Origin: Lachnospiraceae bacterium
Lineage (GTDB): Bacteria; Bacillota; Clostridia; Lachnospirales; Lachnospiraceae
Direction: 5' to 3'
NCBI GenBank assembly: GCA_014804795.1
Contig: JAAUZC010000020.1
Location: 34,196 to 98,195 of the forward strand
DNA: 64,000 bases
The notes beneath the pieces were generated by a model, which saw only the letters and a program-made list of their open reading frames with translations, searched no databases and had not been told where the DNA came from. The position numbers were made by a program, and so were the translations under genes. Of the stretch, positions 35,113 to 44,012 are shown piece by piece; the stretch's first letter is position 1, and each line of letters begins with the position of its first letter.

Positions 35113-37005
35113 CTACACGGAGATCAGTTCTTCCATCCGTTCCGTCCGGCCCGTCTTTTTCACCATAAAATTACTATAATCATCACTGTTTGTCAACAAT
35201 ACTGCCGTGGTGCTGGAATAACCTGCTTTATGTATCTTATCGATGTCAAAAGCGATCAGCTTCTGTCCGGCTTTTACTTTTTCACCTTCTTTGACATAAC
35301 ATTCAAAGCCGTCTCCCTTCATATTTACGGTATCAACCCCTACATGGATCAGAAGTTCCATCCCGTTCGGTCCGGAAATACCTACCGCATGTTTGCTGTC
35401 TACTACAGTGGATATCTCGCCGTCTACCGGTGAAACCACAAGTCCCTCTTCCGGCTCAATGCCTACACCGTCACCCAGCACACCTGCTGCAAAGGTGGCA
35501 TCCGGAATAGCATCTCTTGCGACCACATTTCCTTTTACCGGTGCGCAGATCATATGATCGGAAACCTTTGCTTCTTCTGCCGGCTCTTTTACTTCGTCCC
35601 CTTTTTTCTCTTCTTTTTTATTTTCTTCCGGTTCCTCTTCTTTCCAGAAAACCCAGGTGAGAGCAAACGCAATGATAAAGGAAACCGCAAGCACGATCGC
35701 ATACTGCCATGTATAATCCAACGTGATCAAAAATCCCGGAATACCTGTTACACCGTAAGAGGTTGCACCAATGTGGAAGAATGCACCGAGCAATGCGCCT
35801 GCCGCACCGCCGATCATACCGCAGACCAAAGGCTTCACCATACGCAGATTCACACCGAAAATAGCCGGTTCCGTAATACCGAGCGCTGCGGAAAGAGAAG
35901 ACGGAATCGCAACTGCTTTTGTTTTGTGGTTCTTTGCTTTCAGACCTACTGCAAGACAGGCTGCACCCTGCGCAAAGTTTGCTGCTGAAGCGATCGGCAT
36001 CCAGGTATTTAAGCCACCCTCCGCCGAAAGCATTCCGGCCTCGATCACATTATACATATGATGGATACCGCAGACAACCGTGAGCGGATATAACGCGCCC
36101 ATCGCCATGGAACCGATGCCAAAGCCTACCGTGATCAGCCATCCCGCAAAATCCAGCACGTAAGTTTCCGCCATGGAAAAGATCGGTCCGATGATACCCA
36201 GTGTCAGAAATGCCGTTGCCAGCACCGTGCATAACGGTGTCACAAACAGATCTATCATCTCCGGCACATGCTTATGCAGCCACTTTTCAATCTGGCACAT
36301 CAGCCAGACCGCGATGATGACCGGAATGACATGCCCCTGATAGCCTACCTGCCTGATCGGGAAACCAAGCAGATGCCATACCGGAATTTCGGAAGCCTCC
36401 ATGCCTGCGATCGACCATGCATTGAGCAGGTTCGGATGGATCATGATCATACCGATCACTGCGCCGAGGAAAATATTGCCGCCGAACACTCTTGCCGCCG
36501 AAATGGCGATCAGAATCGGCAGGAAAGTAAATGCCGTATTCGCAAACATATCAAGTATGCCGTACCAGTCGCTGCTTGCAAAAGTCGGTATCGCCTTACC
36601 TAATGCCTCCACAAGTCCCATCATCAATCCGGATGCCACGATAGCCGGCAGAATCGGTACAAAAACGTCCCCCAAAGATTTTATCATTCTTTTGAAGACA
36701 GGCTGTTTTGCTGCGGCCGCAGCTTTCACCTCTTCTTTTGTTGCCGCCGTCATTCCGCTGACGCTCAAAAACTCATCATAGACTTTGTTTACCGTTCCTG
36801 TTCCGATAATAAGCTGCAACTGTCCGTTGCTGTCAAATACCCCTTTGACGCCGTCAACATTTTCCAGCTTTTTCATGTCGACCTTACTGTTATCGACTGT
36901 TACAAGCCGCAGCCTTGTAGCACAGTGTGCCGCACTGACCAGATTTTCCCGTCCGCCCACTGTCTCAAAAATTTCTTTGGCGCATTTTGCATAATCAAGT
37001 GCCAT
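35113..37005 (-). CDS. PTS EIIBCA transporter, sucrose/trehalose/beta-glucoside family
   Basis: A 630-residue sugar permease and phosphotransferase in the order IIB-IIC-IIA. Phosphorylated Cys28 lies in HCATRLRLV of the IIB domain. The IIC domain has about ten helices (GLVEALGKAIPTF, GIHHMYNVIEAGML). A Lys/Glu-rich linker leads to the IIA domain, where the active His (about 554) is in ELLIHVGVDTV. The IIA domain is fused, so no separate Crr-like protein is needed. The pairing with a GH13_4 enzyme and a HAD phosphatase suggests sucrose or an isomer as substrate, but the sequence cannot decide between sucrose and trehalose. Confidence 0.9.
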   Translation of the reverse strand: MALDYAKCAKEIFETVGGRENLVSAAHCATRLRLVTVDNSKVDMKKLENVDGVKGVFDSNGQLQLIIGTGTVNKVYDEFLSVSGMTAATKEEVKAAAAAKQPVFKRMIKSLGDVFVPILPAIVASGLMMGLVEALGKAIPTFASSDWYGILDMFANTAFTFLPILIAISAARVFGGNIFLGAVIGMIMIHPNLLNAWSIAGMEASEIPVWHLLGFPIRQVGYQGHVIPVIIAVWLMCQIEKWLHKHVPEMIDLFVTPLCTVLATAFLTLGIIGPIFSMAETYVLDFAGWLITVGFGIGSMAMGALYPLTVVCGIHHMYNVIEAGMLSAEGGLNTWMPIASAANFAQGAACLAVGLKAKNHKTKAVAIPSSLSAALGITEPAIFGVNLRMVKPLVCGMIGGAAGALLGAFFHIGATSYGVTGIPGFLITLDYTWQYAIVLAVSFIIAFALTWVFWKEEEPEENKKEEKKGDEVKEPAEEAKVSDHMICAPVKGNVVARDAIPDATFAAGVLGDGVGIEPEEGLVVSPVDGEISTVVDSKHAVGISGPNGMELLIHVGVDTVNMKGDGFECYVKEGEKVKAGQKLIAFDIDKIHKAGYSSTTAVLLTNSDDYSNFMVKKTGRTERMEELISV

Positions 37006-37052
37006 CTTTCCATTTCCTCCTGTTCCGGTCTTTCCATACCTTTTTTATCATT

Positions 37053-37883
37053 TTATAGTAATTTATATTTTAGAAACGACTGATAAAGTCCATCTTCTGT
37101 TACTGCCGGACAAATATCGTCCGACAACTCTTTTAATTTTTTACTGCCGTTTTCCATACAAACCGAAAATCCCGCCGCTTCGATCATTTCCAGATCGTTC
37201 ATGCTGTCCCCGTATGCAATGGAATCGCTTACCGGCACCTCATAATATTTGCATACTTTTTGAAGAGCCGTTCCTTTGTTGTAGTCTTTTTTGATCAGCT
37301 CTCCGTTTACAAAACCGTATTTATCGTGCTCCTGAATGCAAAAATCAAACTGTTCTCCCAACACTTTTTTGGGTTCCGCAAGCTGTTCTTCATGCTGAAA
37401 CATCATCACAATCTTGTAAATAGGCTGACCGTCATATTCCGCCATAGGGCGGATATTCAAAGACGCTTCGATCTGCCGTCTCCAGCGAAGCAGTTCACTG
37501 TTGCTGTTCTCCCTTGCATTTTCCTCAAGAAACTGTTTAAAGCCCTCATCTGTGTAGGAGCCGTCCGCACACTCTACCGTGCGGAATATTCCATTTTTTT
37601 GTAATATTTCCAGGGCCGTTTTCTGCTCTTTCTCCGTCATCGGACAATCATAGATCACTTCTCTCCCGCAGAGAATATAGGCGCCGGAGCTGGCGATCAC
37701 ACCGTCAAATCCATACTGCAGAAGCGGAGAAAGCATATCATAATTTCTTCCCGTACAGAGAAAAACGAGATTTCCTTTTTCCTGCGTCTTTCTGATCGCC
37801 TCCAATGCGGACCTGGGCGGCGTGTTGCTGCCCGGCTCTGTCAGTGTTCCGTCAATATCGAGGAAAATAATTTTCTTTTTCAT
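37053..37883 (-). CDS. Cof-type HAD sugar phosphatase
   Basis: A 276-residue hydrolase of the HAD superfamily, Cof/IIB subtype. Motif I is IIFLDIDGTLTEPGS (catalytic Asp pair), motif III is the Lys in KKDYNKGTAL, and motif IV is AYGDSMNDLEMIEAAG. Likely releases phosphate from a sugar phosphate made by the PTS. It is the first gene of the sugar operon, 47 bases before the PTS gene. AAAAGGAG precedes the ATG. Confidence 0.9.
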   Translation of the reverse strand: MKKKIIFLDIDGTLTEPGSNTPPRSALEAIRKTQEKGNLVFLCTGRNYDMLSPLLQYGFDGVIASSGAYILCGREVIYDCPMTEKEQKTALEILQKNGIFRTVECADGSYTDEGFKQFLEENARENSNSELLRWRRQIEASLNIRPMAEYDGQPIYKIVMMFQHEEQLAEPKKVLGEQFDFCIQEHDKYGFVNGELIKKDYNKGTALQKVCKYYEVPVSDSIAYGDSMNDLEMIEAAGFSVCMENGSKKLKELSDDICPAVTEDGLYQSFLKYKLL

Positions 37884-37928
37884 TTTATTCTCCTTTTCTT
37901 TCTGTTTTTGTTCTGTATTTTTGATTTT

Positions 37929-38012
37929 ATGAAATTAGTTTCATTTATATTATTTGTATATATCATTAAAATATCTATATTTTTAATATTTCATATATGA
38001 TATCGATTTCAT
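37929..38012 (-). promoter_or_regulatory. two palindromic operator candidates upstream of sugar operon
   Basis: ATGAAATTAGTTTCAT (37929-37944) and ATGATATCGATTTCAT (37997-38012) are similar 16-bp palindromes 68 bp apart, in the AT-rich stretch before the HAD-PTS-GH13 operon. They look like LacI-family operators. A LacI-type regulator is encoded at 42374-43360. No convincing -35/-10 pair could be fixed. The rest of 37884-38414 is gene-free, AT-rich sequence, apart from the hairpin at 38175-38205 and the promoter at 38336-38364. Confidence 0.5.
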
Positions 38013-38174
38013 ATTATTTATTGATATTTTATCTCATAATTAACCACATGTAAATTGACATTATGCACAAATTTTTATTCTTGTTTTTTTACACATTTCA
38101 CAAAAAAATCTTCCGGTAATACTCTATATCATTTTTCTGTTCCTGACAGGGTATATTTTATAATGGATTTTCTC

Positions 38175-38205
38175 ACAAAACCGTATCATTTTAGTGCGGT
38201 TTTGT
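38175..38205. terminator. hairpin in the AT-rich spacer
   Basis: ACAAAACCG/CGGTTTTGT is a perfect 9-bp stem with a 13-base loop, followed by TGATTGTTT. It stands about 210 bases before the XRE gene with no gene in front, so it may end read-through or a short RNA. Confidence 0.4.
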
Positions 38206-38335
38206 TGATTGTTTATGTAGTGTACTTAAATTGTACCCGTCCGCCACAGATTCATGCTAATCATCTATACACATCAATAGATAAACTGGCAAATAGTACT
38301 TTCAACAGCTCATTAAACTATCTGCTTTTGATGCC

Positions 38336-38364
38336 TTGACATTTTAAGACGATTTTCATAAGCT
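38336..38364 (+). promoter_or_regulatory. promoter of the XRE-membrane cassette
   Basis: TTGACA (38336-38341), 17 bases, TAAGCT (38359-38364). The -35 element is perfect, the -10 is weak, as expected for a regulated promoter. Confidence 0.5.
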
Positions 38365-38414
38365 ATTTTTTAGATGTTGAGGAACTCGGGCAAGGGAGGA
38401 GGTTTTTCTCTACA

Positions 38415-39164
38415 ATGCTGTTAATCGGAGCGAAAATACAGGAATATCGAAAGAAGCAGGGCTTAAGCCAGGAGGAATTTGCGGCGGAAGTGGGCGTGAC
38501 AAGGCAGGCTGTATCCAAATGGGAAACGGATAAGGCATATCCTGATCTGGATAAACTGGTAACAATCTGTGATATTTTGCAGATTGACATTACGGAATTG
38601 ATTTACGGGGAAATCGTTGCGACCTTTGAGGATTCCGCCGAGCATCTCCCGGAGAGGCCGGGAGCCGCTGCTGAACCGCTGTCGGAAATGAAAGGAATAG
38701 CTGTAGAGAAAGTCCGGGGAAGAAAGGTTTACCTGCAGCTGTGGGTCACGCTTGCGCTGATTGGCGGAATGTTTCTTTTTTGCGGAGCGTTTCTGGTGAC
38801 AACGCTGACCCACTACTCTTGGAAAAAGGAGGATGCTCTGGCAGAGCATGTGCGGGTGGAGAGAGTACATCAGCAGTATACAAAAGCTGATGTTTCCTTT
38901 TTTGATGATGTATCCCGCAGAGTCGTCAAGACGGTATGGTTGGATATAAACGGTATCAGAGAAGGCGATTCTCTGATCTGCTACACAGATGGGGAGCAGA
39001 AAGGCATTTACTATGAGTATCACGGGGCTACGCTGTTTGTCCTTGCTGCGGTGGAGCTTGTCTTTCTTTTCTTGTTTTTGATAATTGTCGGAGAATTCAA
39101 GCGGCTTGTGAGGGAGAACAGGTGGCATGTAGCGGCAGATGGGGTGAGGGAGAAAGGGGTGTAA
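38415..39164 (+). CDS. XRE-family regulator with membrane-spanning C-terminal domain
   Basis: A 249-residue protein. The first 65 residues are a helix-turn-helix (IQEYRKKQGLSQEEFAAEVGVTRQAVSKWETDKAYPDL). A linker follows. Two hydrophobic helices (about 112-133, LWVTLALIGGMFLFCGAFLV, and about 208-228, LFVLAAVELVFLFLFLIIV) enclose an extracytoplasmic loop of about 75 residues. It looks like a one-component membrane sensor. AGGAGG lies 12 bases before the ATG, which is a long spacing. Its stop overlaps the next gene's start (TAATG). Confidence 0.85.
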   Translation: MLLIGAKIQEYRKKQGLSQEEFAAEVGVTRQAVSKWETDKAYPDLDKLVTICDILQIDITELIYGEIVATFEDSAEHLPERPGAAAEPLSEMKGIAVEKVRGRKVYLQLWVTLALIGGMFLFCGAFLVTTLTHYSWKKEDALAEHVRVERVHQQYTKADVSFFDDVSRRVVKTVWLDINGIREGDSLICYTDGEQKGIYYEYHGATLFVLAAVELVFLFLFLIIVGEFKRLVRENRWHVAADGVREKGV

Positions 39165-40294
39165 TGAACAAAATCAGGAAGGCAGTGTGGATTGCAGCAG
39201 CGGGTCTGTGGCTGCTTGCGCTGTTTGGAGGATTGTGGTTTGCGGGTGTATTTTCCCTGGTTGAAAAAGGTTCCCCTCATGAGGCGGCTCGCTCATCGTC
39301 AGCGGAGGCAGACAATGAGCAAGCCGCGGTATGGGAAGTGGTATTTCAGGGAATAAAATATACATTGCCGCAAAAGGGAAAGGTATATCTTCACGAAAGC
39401 GGCTGCATGAATATCCGGCGGGATGAGCGATATCTGATTCAGATACAGCTGGAGGAGAATACGGTAGATGAAATGTGGGAAAGTATGAAACAAAAGAGAG
39501 AATCTCTGATAAACAACGGTTATCGCATGGAAAAAGAGGCGGAGCGACTGACCGGAAAGATGGGCGATTACGTCCGCTATGTAATCAGTCTGGAGAAAGA
39601 GCGGGAAAGCGACTTTGACCGTAGTTATTTTGAGGTAATACTGGCGCCGGCGGATGAAGGGAAACATTTACTTGCGGCGATTCGGTTTGACGGAATCGAT
39701 GTGGATAAGCTGGACGAGACTCTGCGCGAAAAGATATATGAAGAGGCATTTACTCAAACAGACGAAATTTTTACCAGCGCCTACCCTACGGAGCAAATGG
39801 ATGATGAGACGGGAACGCTCTGGATGGAGGATAAGAGCATTGATCCTGAGCATCGATATATTTCGGAGGATACCATTGTGTATGGGGACGGACAGTACAG
39901 GCTTTCCTACCGGCTGCCGGAACATTGTATGCTGACTGCGGATAATATTGCCGGGAAAACCTATTACGACGAGGATAACCAGGTTTATATCTGGACGAAT
40001 GTGGTGAAGTATACCTGGATGACGGCAAAGGACATGGCGGAATCCTCTGCGGACCGGCAGCTTTCCCAGCCCCTTTCCTCAGGAGAGGTAAAGGTAAACG
40101 ACAGGATTTTTTACTATTATACTTATTCTGTTATGGAGTATGGAACAAACGAAGTGTCAATAAAGTATTCTTTTAACGGATATTGCGACCTTGAGAATGG
40201 AAGTATTTACTACATAAACGGATATGCTGATGATAATCCGGAGGCAGCTGAGGCAGTCTACTATCTGGAATGGATGGATATCAGCGTATTGTAA
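39164..40294 (+). CDS. membrane-anchored extracytoplasmic protein, unknown
   Basis: A 376-residue protein. It starts with a short basic stretch and a hydrophobic helix (VWIAAAGLWLLALFGGLWFAGVF) and then runs as a long extracytoplasmic domain rich in Glu, Asp and Tyr (VFQGIKYTLPQKGKVYLHE and RLSYRLPEHCMLTADNIAG-like segments). I do not recognise a family. Gene start overlaps the XRE stop. The lipoprotein downstream is probably coexpressed. Confidence 0.75.
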   Translation: MNKIRKAVWIAAAGLWLLALFGGLWFAGVFSLVEKGSPHEAARSSSAEADNEQAAVWEVVFQGIKYTLPQKGKVYLHESGCMNIRRDERYLIQIQLEENTVDEMWESMKQKRESLINNGYRMEKEAERLTGKMGDYVRYVISLEKERESDFDRSYFEVILAPADEGKHLLAAIRFDGIDVDKLDETLREKIYEEAFTQTDEIFTSAYPTEQMDDETGTLWMEDKSIDPEHRYISEDTIVYGDGQYRLSYRLPEHCMLTADNIAGKTYYDEDNQVYIWTNVVKYTWMTAKDMAESSADRQLSQPLSSGEVKVNDRIFYYYTYSVMEYGTNEVSIKYSFNGYCDLENGSIYYINGYADDNPEAAEAVYYLEWMDISVL

Positions 40295-40487
40295 GATGTG
40301 AAACGGCTGGTTGCGGCCCTGCAACCAGCTTTTGCTTTATTTTTTGAGCCAGTTTCTATACAATCAAAAATACAGTATGTCCGCTTTAACAGCTTCGGCG
40401 AAAAAGATAAGCGGCCGAAGGGCCGGGATGTGTATGAGCCAAGGAAAGCGGATAAAAAAAATAAATCAAAGACACAGGAGGAGTATT

Positions 40488-41318
40488 ATGAAGGTCAAAA
40501 AAATTATGCTTGCAGGACTTATTGTGATAGCGATGAATTGCTCATTAATCGCTTGCGGCAGGGAAGAAAAGGGGGCATTGCAGGAATCGTCCGAGCCGAG
40601 GACAGAGAACACGGAGCCAGCGGAGGAAACGGACTCAACAGAAGAGATTTCTTTAGAAGATTCAAGCAGTGAAACAGAGACGGAGAACAATGAAGAAAGC
40701 AGTGAAGCCCCAACAGAATTTGCCATTCCCATCCAGGAGGATTTTACTCCGGTTGAAGGCTTAAGCGACAAATATGTCGATTTTGAGAACAGGTCTTTTG
40801 CGTACAATGGAAAGGTTTTCAAGCTTGGAGAGAGCACACTGAAGGATTTGATTGACGGAGGAATTCCGTTTAATGAAAGTGATCTGAACAACAAGGGAAA
40901 CAATATAAACTCAAATTATGAATCAAGCAGGTATACGGTAGAGATTAACGACCATGTGTCTATGCAGTTCAAGTTTGTCAACATAACCGACGATACTTTG
41001 ACAGAAGAAGAGTGTCTGCTGTCATATGTAAGATTTTATTACCACTTTGTGCCGCAGCCTGATTACGATGCGGAGATGAATGCAAGGATAACGGAGAATA
41101 TTCTTGATGCCGCAAATACGGTTTGCTTTTCCTTCCCGGCAACTCTTACCAAAGAACAGCTTCTGGAAAACAGCAGCGAAGGTGCGGAACAGGATGAATA
41201 CAATAATGTTGTTTACAACATTGATTCAGAGATTTATTTGCTCGGCAGCAGTTATCACTTTAAATTTAACAAAACCACAAACCAACTGACTGATATGTCG
41301 ATGGACTGGCTTCCTTAA
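40488..41318 (+). CDS. lipoprotein of unknown function
   Basis: A 276-residue lipoprotein. The signal peptide ends with a lipobox (LIACG, Cys about 21). A Glu/Ser/Thr-rich linker of about 60 residues follows, then a folded domain (YVDFENRSFAYNGKVFKLGESTLKDLIDGGIPF). I do not recognise the family. AGGAGG precedes the ATG at 40488. It ends the plus-strand cassette before a strong terminator. Confidence 0.78.
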   Translation: MKVKKIMLAGLIVIAMNCSLIACGREEKGALQESSEPRTENTEPAEETDSTEEISLEDSSSETETENNEESSEAPTEFAIPIQEDFTPVEGLSDKYVDFENRSFAYNGKVFKLGESTLKDLIDGGIPFNESDLNNKGNNINSNYESSRYTVEINDHVSMQFKFVNITDDTLTEEECLLSYVRFYYHFVPQPDYDAEMNARITENILDAANTVCFSFPATLTKEQLLENSSEGAEQDEYNNVVYNIDSEIYLLGSSYHFKFNKTTNQLTDMSMDWLP

Positions 41319-41375
41319 TGATGTCCTGTTAAATGCCTAAATTCTGAGATTGTGAGACAAACAATGGAGCCAGGG

Positions 41376-41412
41376 AGGGCCGCCGAAATGAACAGTAGGC
41401 GGCCCTTTTTAA
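41376..41412 (+). terminator. terminator of the XRE cassette
   Basis: AGGGCCGCC and GGCGGCCCT form a perfect 9-bp stem with a 13-base loop, followed by TTTTT. The rest of 41413-41578 shows nothing recognisable. Confidence 0.85.
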
Positions 41413-41578
41413 ATGATGAGCGGATTCCGACTCTGAAAGGTAATGCTATGAAAAGCAGCCGATTTGGTATCAAAATTAATTTTTGCCACAAGAAAAAAAG
41501 AGGAAATGCCCTATTTTACAGTGTCTCAAGGGCATGAAGCGGGTAGACACGAATAAGATTATTCTTCAAGGAATATCA

Positions 41579-42343
41579 TTATTTCCCATGGAATATTCCC
41601 AAATCCAATGCCAGCAAAAAGCATTTTACCTGTGTGTCCCATTCCTGCTCACTCCCCAACAGCTCATTATGCCATTCTTCAGAGCCAAGACAATCACTGG
41701 CAAACAGAAACGCCTTTAAGGAGAAGCCGTGATAATCACATACGGCCTGCATCCCCGCAAGTTCCATTTCCACCGCAATGCAGCCCTCATTTCTCATTTT
41801 TTCAGCTTTTCCGGCAGTCTCACGGTAGATGGCATCCGTCGTCCATGTAGCCCCTGTCACATAAGGTACCTTTTGCTCACCCAAAAAAGCAGCAACCTTT
41901 TCCCAGGATTTTAACTCAATATATTCGGCCGCGGCAATGTAGTGATAAGACAATCCCTCATCGCGATACGCGCGTGTAGGCACGATCATCTTTCCATTTG
42001 TCATCTCATCTTTCAAAGTTCCGCAGGCGCCAAATACCACAAATTCTCTGCATCCGGTCAGGCAGTTCGCCTCCTCCAGACAGGTCGCCGCTCCCGGGGA
42101 GGAAACTAAAGTCATATAGAAAGCGATTTTTTTCCCTTTCCACTCTGTGAGATAAATCGGGCGGTCTCCATTGCAGCATCCGATCTCAGTCACCTTCTCA
42201 CAATCCAGATGCTGCAGAGCCCATTCGATCACTTTATGTGAAAATGTGACCACGCACACATCACATATTTTCTCATGTTTCCCATAAAATAATTCCGGTG
42301 TCAACAAAGGTTCTGTTGTAAGGTCCAATGTTTCATGTATCAT
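41579..42343 (-). CDS. nucleoside phosphorylase
   Basis: A 254-residue member of the purine/uridine phosphorylase family. FVVFGACGTLKDEMTNGKMIVPTRAYRDEGLSYHY and CIAVEMELAGMQAVCDYHG (the Glu that binds ribose) are typical, placing it near the uridine phosphorylase branch. It splits nucleosides with phosphate into base and ribose-1-phosphate. It lies 30 bases after a LacI-type regulator gene, so it may be its cotranscribed partner. Confidence 0.82.
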   Translation of the reverse strand: MIHETLDLTTEPLLTPELFYGKHEKICDVCVVTFSHKVIEWALQHLDCEKVTEIGCCNGDRPIYLTEWKGKKIAFYMTLVSSPGAATCLEEANCLTGCREFVVFGACGTLKDEMTNGKMIVPTRAYRDEGLSYHYIAAAEYIELKSWEKVAAFLGEQKVPYVTGATWTTDAIYRETAGKAEKMRNEGCIAVEMELAGMQAVCDYHGFSLKAFLFASDCLGSEEWHNELLGSEQEWDTQVKCFLLALDLGIFHGK

Positions 42344-42373
42344 CTTTATCCTCTTGGTATCTCTCTACGGCCC

Positions 42374-43360
42374 TCACTGCATTTTTGTGGACTCTTCCTC
42401 AACCACCTCATATCCCATCTGCAGTTCTCTGCCGATCACTTTTTTTCCGTTTATCTGTTCTAAAAGAATCTTCGCCGCCTCCGCACCGCTCGTTCTGTAA
42501 TGGAAATGCACTGTGGTAAGCTTTGGTCTTGCCATCCTGCTAAGGGGCGTATCTCCCATTCCGGCAAGCCGCACCTGTCCCGGAATCTCTTTTCCATTAT
42601 CCACAAGACACGCCATCGCTCCCTGCGCAATGCTGTCCGTCACACAAAATACCGCGTCAACATCCGGCACTCTGTCAAGCATCTCCTGCATCTTCCGGTA
42701 GCCGGCCTCCATGGAAAAATCACCACAGGTAAACTGTTCCGGCGTACAATTTATCTGTCTTTCCGAAAGCACCGCCTCATAGCCCGCTCTTCTGCTTTTT
42801 CCCACCGCCTCGTCCTTCTCGGTGATGCCGATAAAACAGGGTTTTCTGCTGCCCTCAAGCAGTATCCCCGCCAGTTCCTTCGCCGCCTGAAAATCATCCT
42901 GATAAACACAGGAATATCCTTTCAGCTGCTGCCCCAGTATCACCACGGGAACTTTACATTCTGCAAGCAGTTTTTTATGCCGTCCTGTCAGTATCGTTGC
43001 CACAAACAGAATGCCGTCCACATAATTTTCTTTAAATACTTTCAGGTAATTCAGTTCCTCTTCTATATCATTATCCGTGTTGGCAAGCAGCATCTGATAA
43101 CCGCTCTTTGAAAGCACTTCACTGATACCGGCCACCATACGGCTTATAGAGGAAGAATTGATCTTCGGCAGCACAACGCCAATCATCCTTGTCTTCTTCG
43201 TCCGCAGCGTCTGTGCCTGAGATGAAGGTCTGTAGCCCGTCTCCTCAATGACTTTCCTGATCCGTTCTTTCTTTTCCTCACTCACATATCCGTTATTCAG
43301 ATAACGCGAAACCGCAGCCTGCGACACCTCTGCAAGTTTTGCAATCTCATTGATATTCAT
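42374..43360 (-). CDS. LacI family transcriptional regulator
   Basis: A 328-residue repressor. The N-terminal helix-turn-helix INEIAKLAEVSQAAVSRYLNNGYVSEEKKERIRKVIEETGYRPS is a clear LacI DNA-binding domain. A periplasmic-binding-protein-like effector domain follows (IGVVLPKINSSSISRMVAGI, DAVFCVTDSIAQGAM). It resembles sucrose-operon regulators. The start lies within the last four codons of recO (14-base overlap), so it is coupled to it. Targets may be the sugar operon upstream of 37883 or the adjacent nucleoside phosphorylase gene. Confidence 0.9.
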   Translation of the reverse strand: MNINEIAKLAEVSQAAVSRYLNNGYVSEEKKERIRKVIEETGYRPSSQAQTLRTKKTRMIGVVLPKINSSSISRMVAGISEVLSKSGYQMLLANTDNDIEEELNYLKVFKENYVDGILFVATILTGRHKKLLAECKVPVVILGQQLKGYSCVYQDDFQAAKELAGILLEGSRKPCFIGITEKDEAVGKSRRAGYEAVLSERQINCTPEQFTCGDFSMEAGYRKMQEMLDRVPDVDAVFCVTDSIAQGAMACLVDNGKEIPGQVRLAGMGDTPLSRMARPKLTTVHFHYRTSGAEAAKILLEQINGKKVIGRELQMGYEVVEEESTKMQ

Positions 43361-44012
43361 TGTTCCATCCTTCCAACATTTCCAGACTTTTAAAAGAATG
43401 CCCCCAGATTTTTTCCCGATACTTTGCCGCCACTTCCTGCAATTCCAAAAGCACACTTTCCGTCACCGTAAACGTATAAAGTCTTTCCACAGGGGTAACT
43501 GCTATAAACTGAAGCGTATAGGCCGCTGATTCCGACAACTCCCTATCGCCCGGCACACCCGGAAATTCCCCGTTTACTGCCATTGCCTTGCACTCATAAA
43601 CAGCACGTACCAGACGGTTATCCAGATTTTTATGTAACAGCGCCCGCAAAGACTGATATAACAGCTTCAGCATTTCCGCTTCGGCATTATTCTCTCTCGT
43701 ATAGTAGTCCGCCACTTCCAGAAAATACATTCCGTAGTATATATTTTCCAGATTGCTTCGCAGTTCCTCAAAATAATTGTCGATCTCCGCTTCCGCCATA
43801 GTATAAGAATTTCTGCCTGCATAAAGCTTGAATTTTCCGAAACAAAAGGGACTGACTGCTGCCATAAAGCGATTATTCTGCTTTCTGGCATTTCTGGCAA
43901 AGGCGGAAATCTTTCCTTTTTCCTTTGTCAGAATCGTCACCGCTCTGTCATATTCTCCAACAGGAATGGATTTCAGCACAATTCCCGTCACCTGTAAAAA
44001 ATCCTGTGTCAT
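43347..44012 (-). CDS. recO: DNA repair protein RecO
   Basis: A 221-residue protein of the RecF pathway that loads RecA on gapped DNA. It begins with TGIVLKSIPVGEYDRAVTILTKEKGKISAFARNARKQN, the N-terminal OB-fold and the family's opening. The helical C-terminal half follows. The usual Cys4 zinc site is not evident. The ATG at 44012 has AGGAGG 15 bases upstream, a long spacing, but no better start is visible. Its first 65 bases overlap the small frame at 43948-44130. Confidence 0.88.
   Translation of the reverse strand: MTQDFLQVTGIVLKSIPVGEYDRAVTILTKEKGKISAFARNARKQNNRFMAAVSPFCFGKFKLYAGRNSYTMAEAEIDNYFEELRSNLENIYYGMYFLEVADYYTRENNAEAEMLKLLYQSLRALLHKNLDNRLVRAVYECKAMAVNGEFPGVPGDRELSESAAYTLQFIAVTPVERLYTFTVTESVLLELQEVAAKYREKIWGHSFKSLEMLEGWNNEYQ

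Noticed and set aside
38055..38339. 94-codon plus-strand frame in the AT-rich spacer
   Set aside because: No ribosome-binding site, biased composition of AT-rich noncoding DNA, and a hairpin in its middle.
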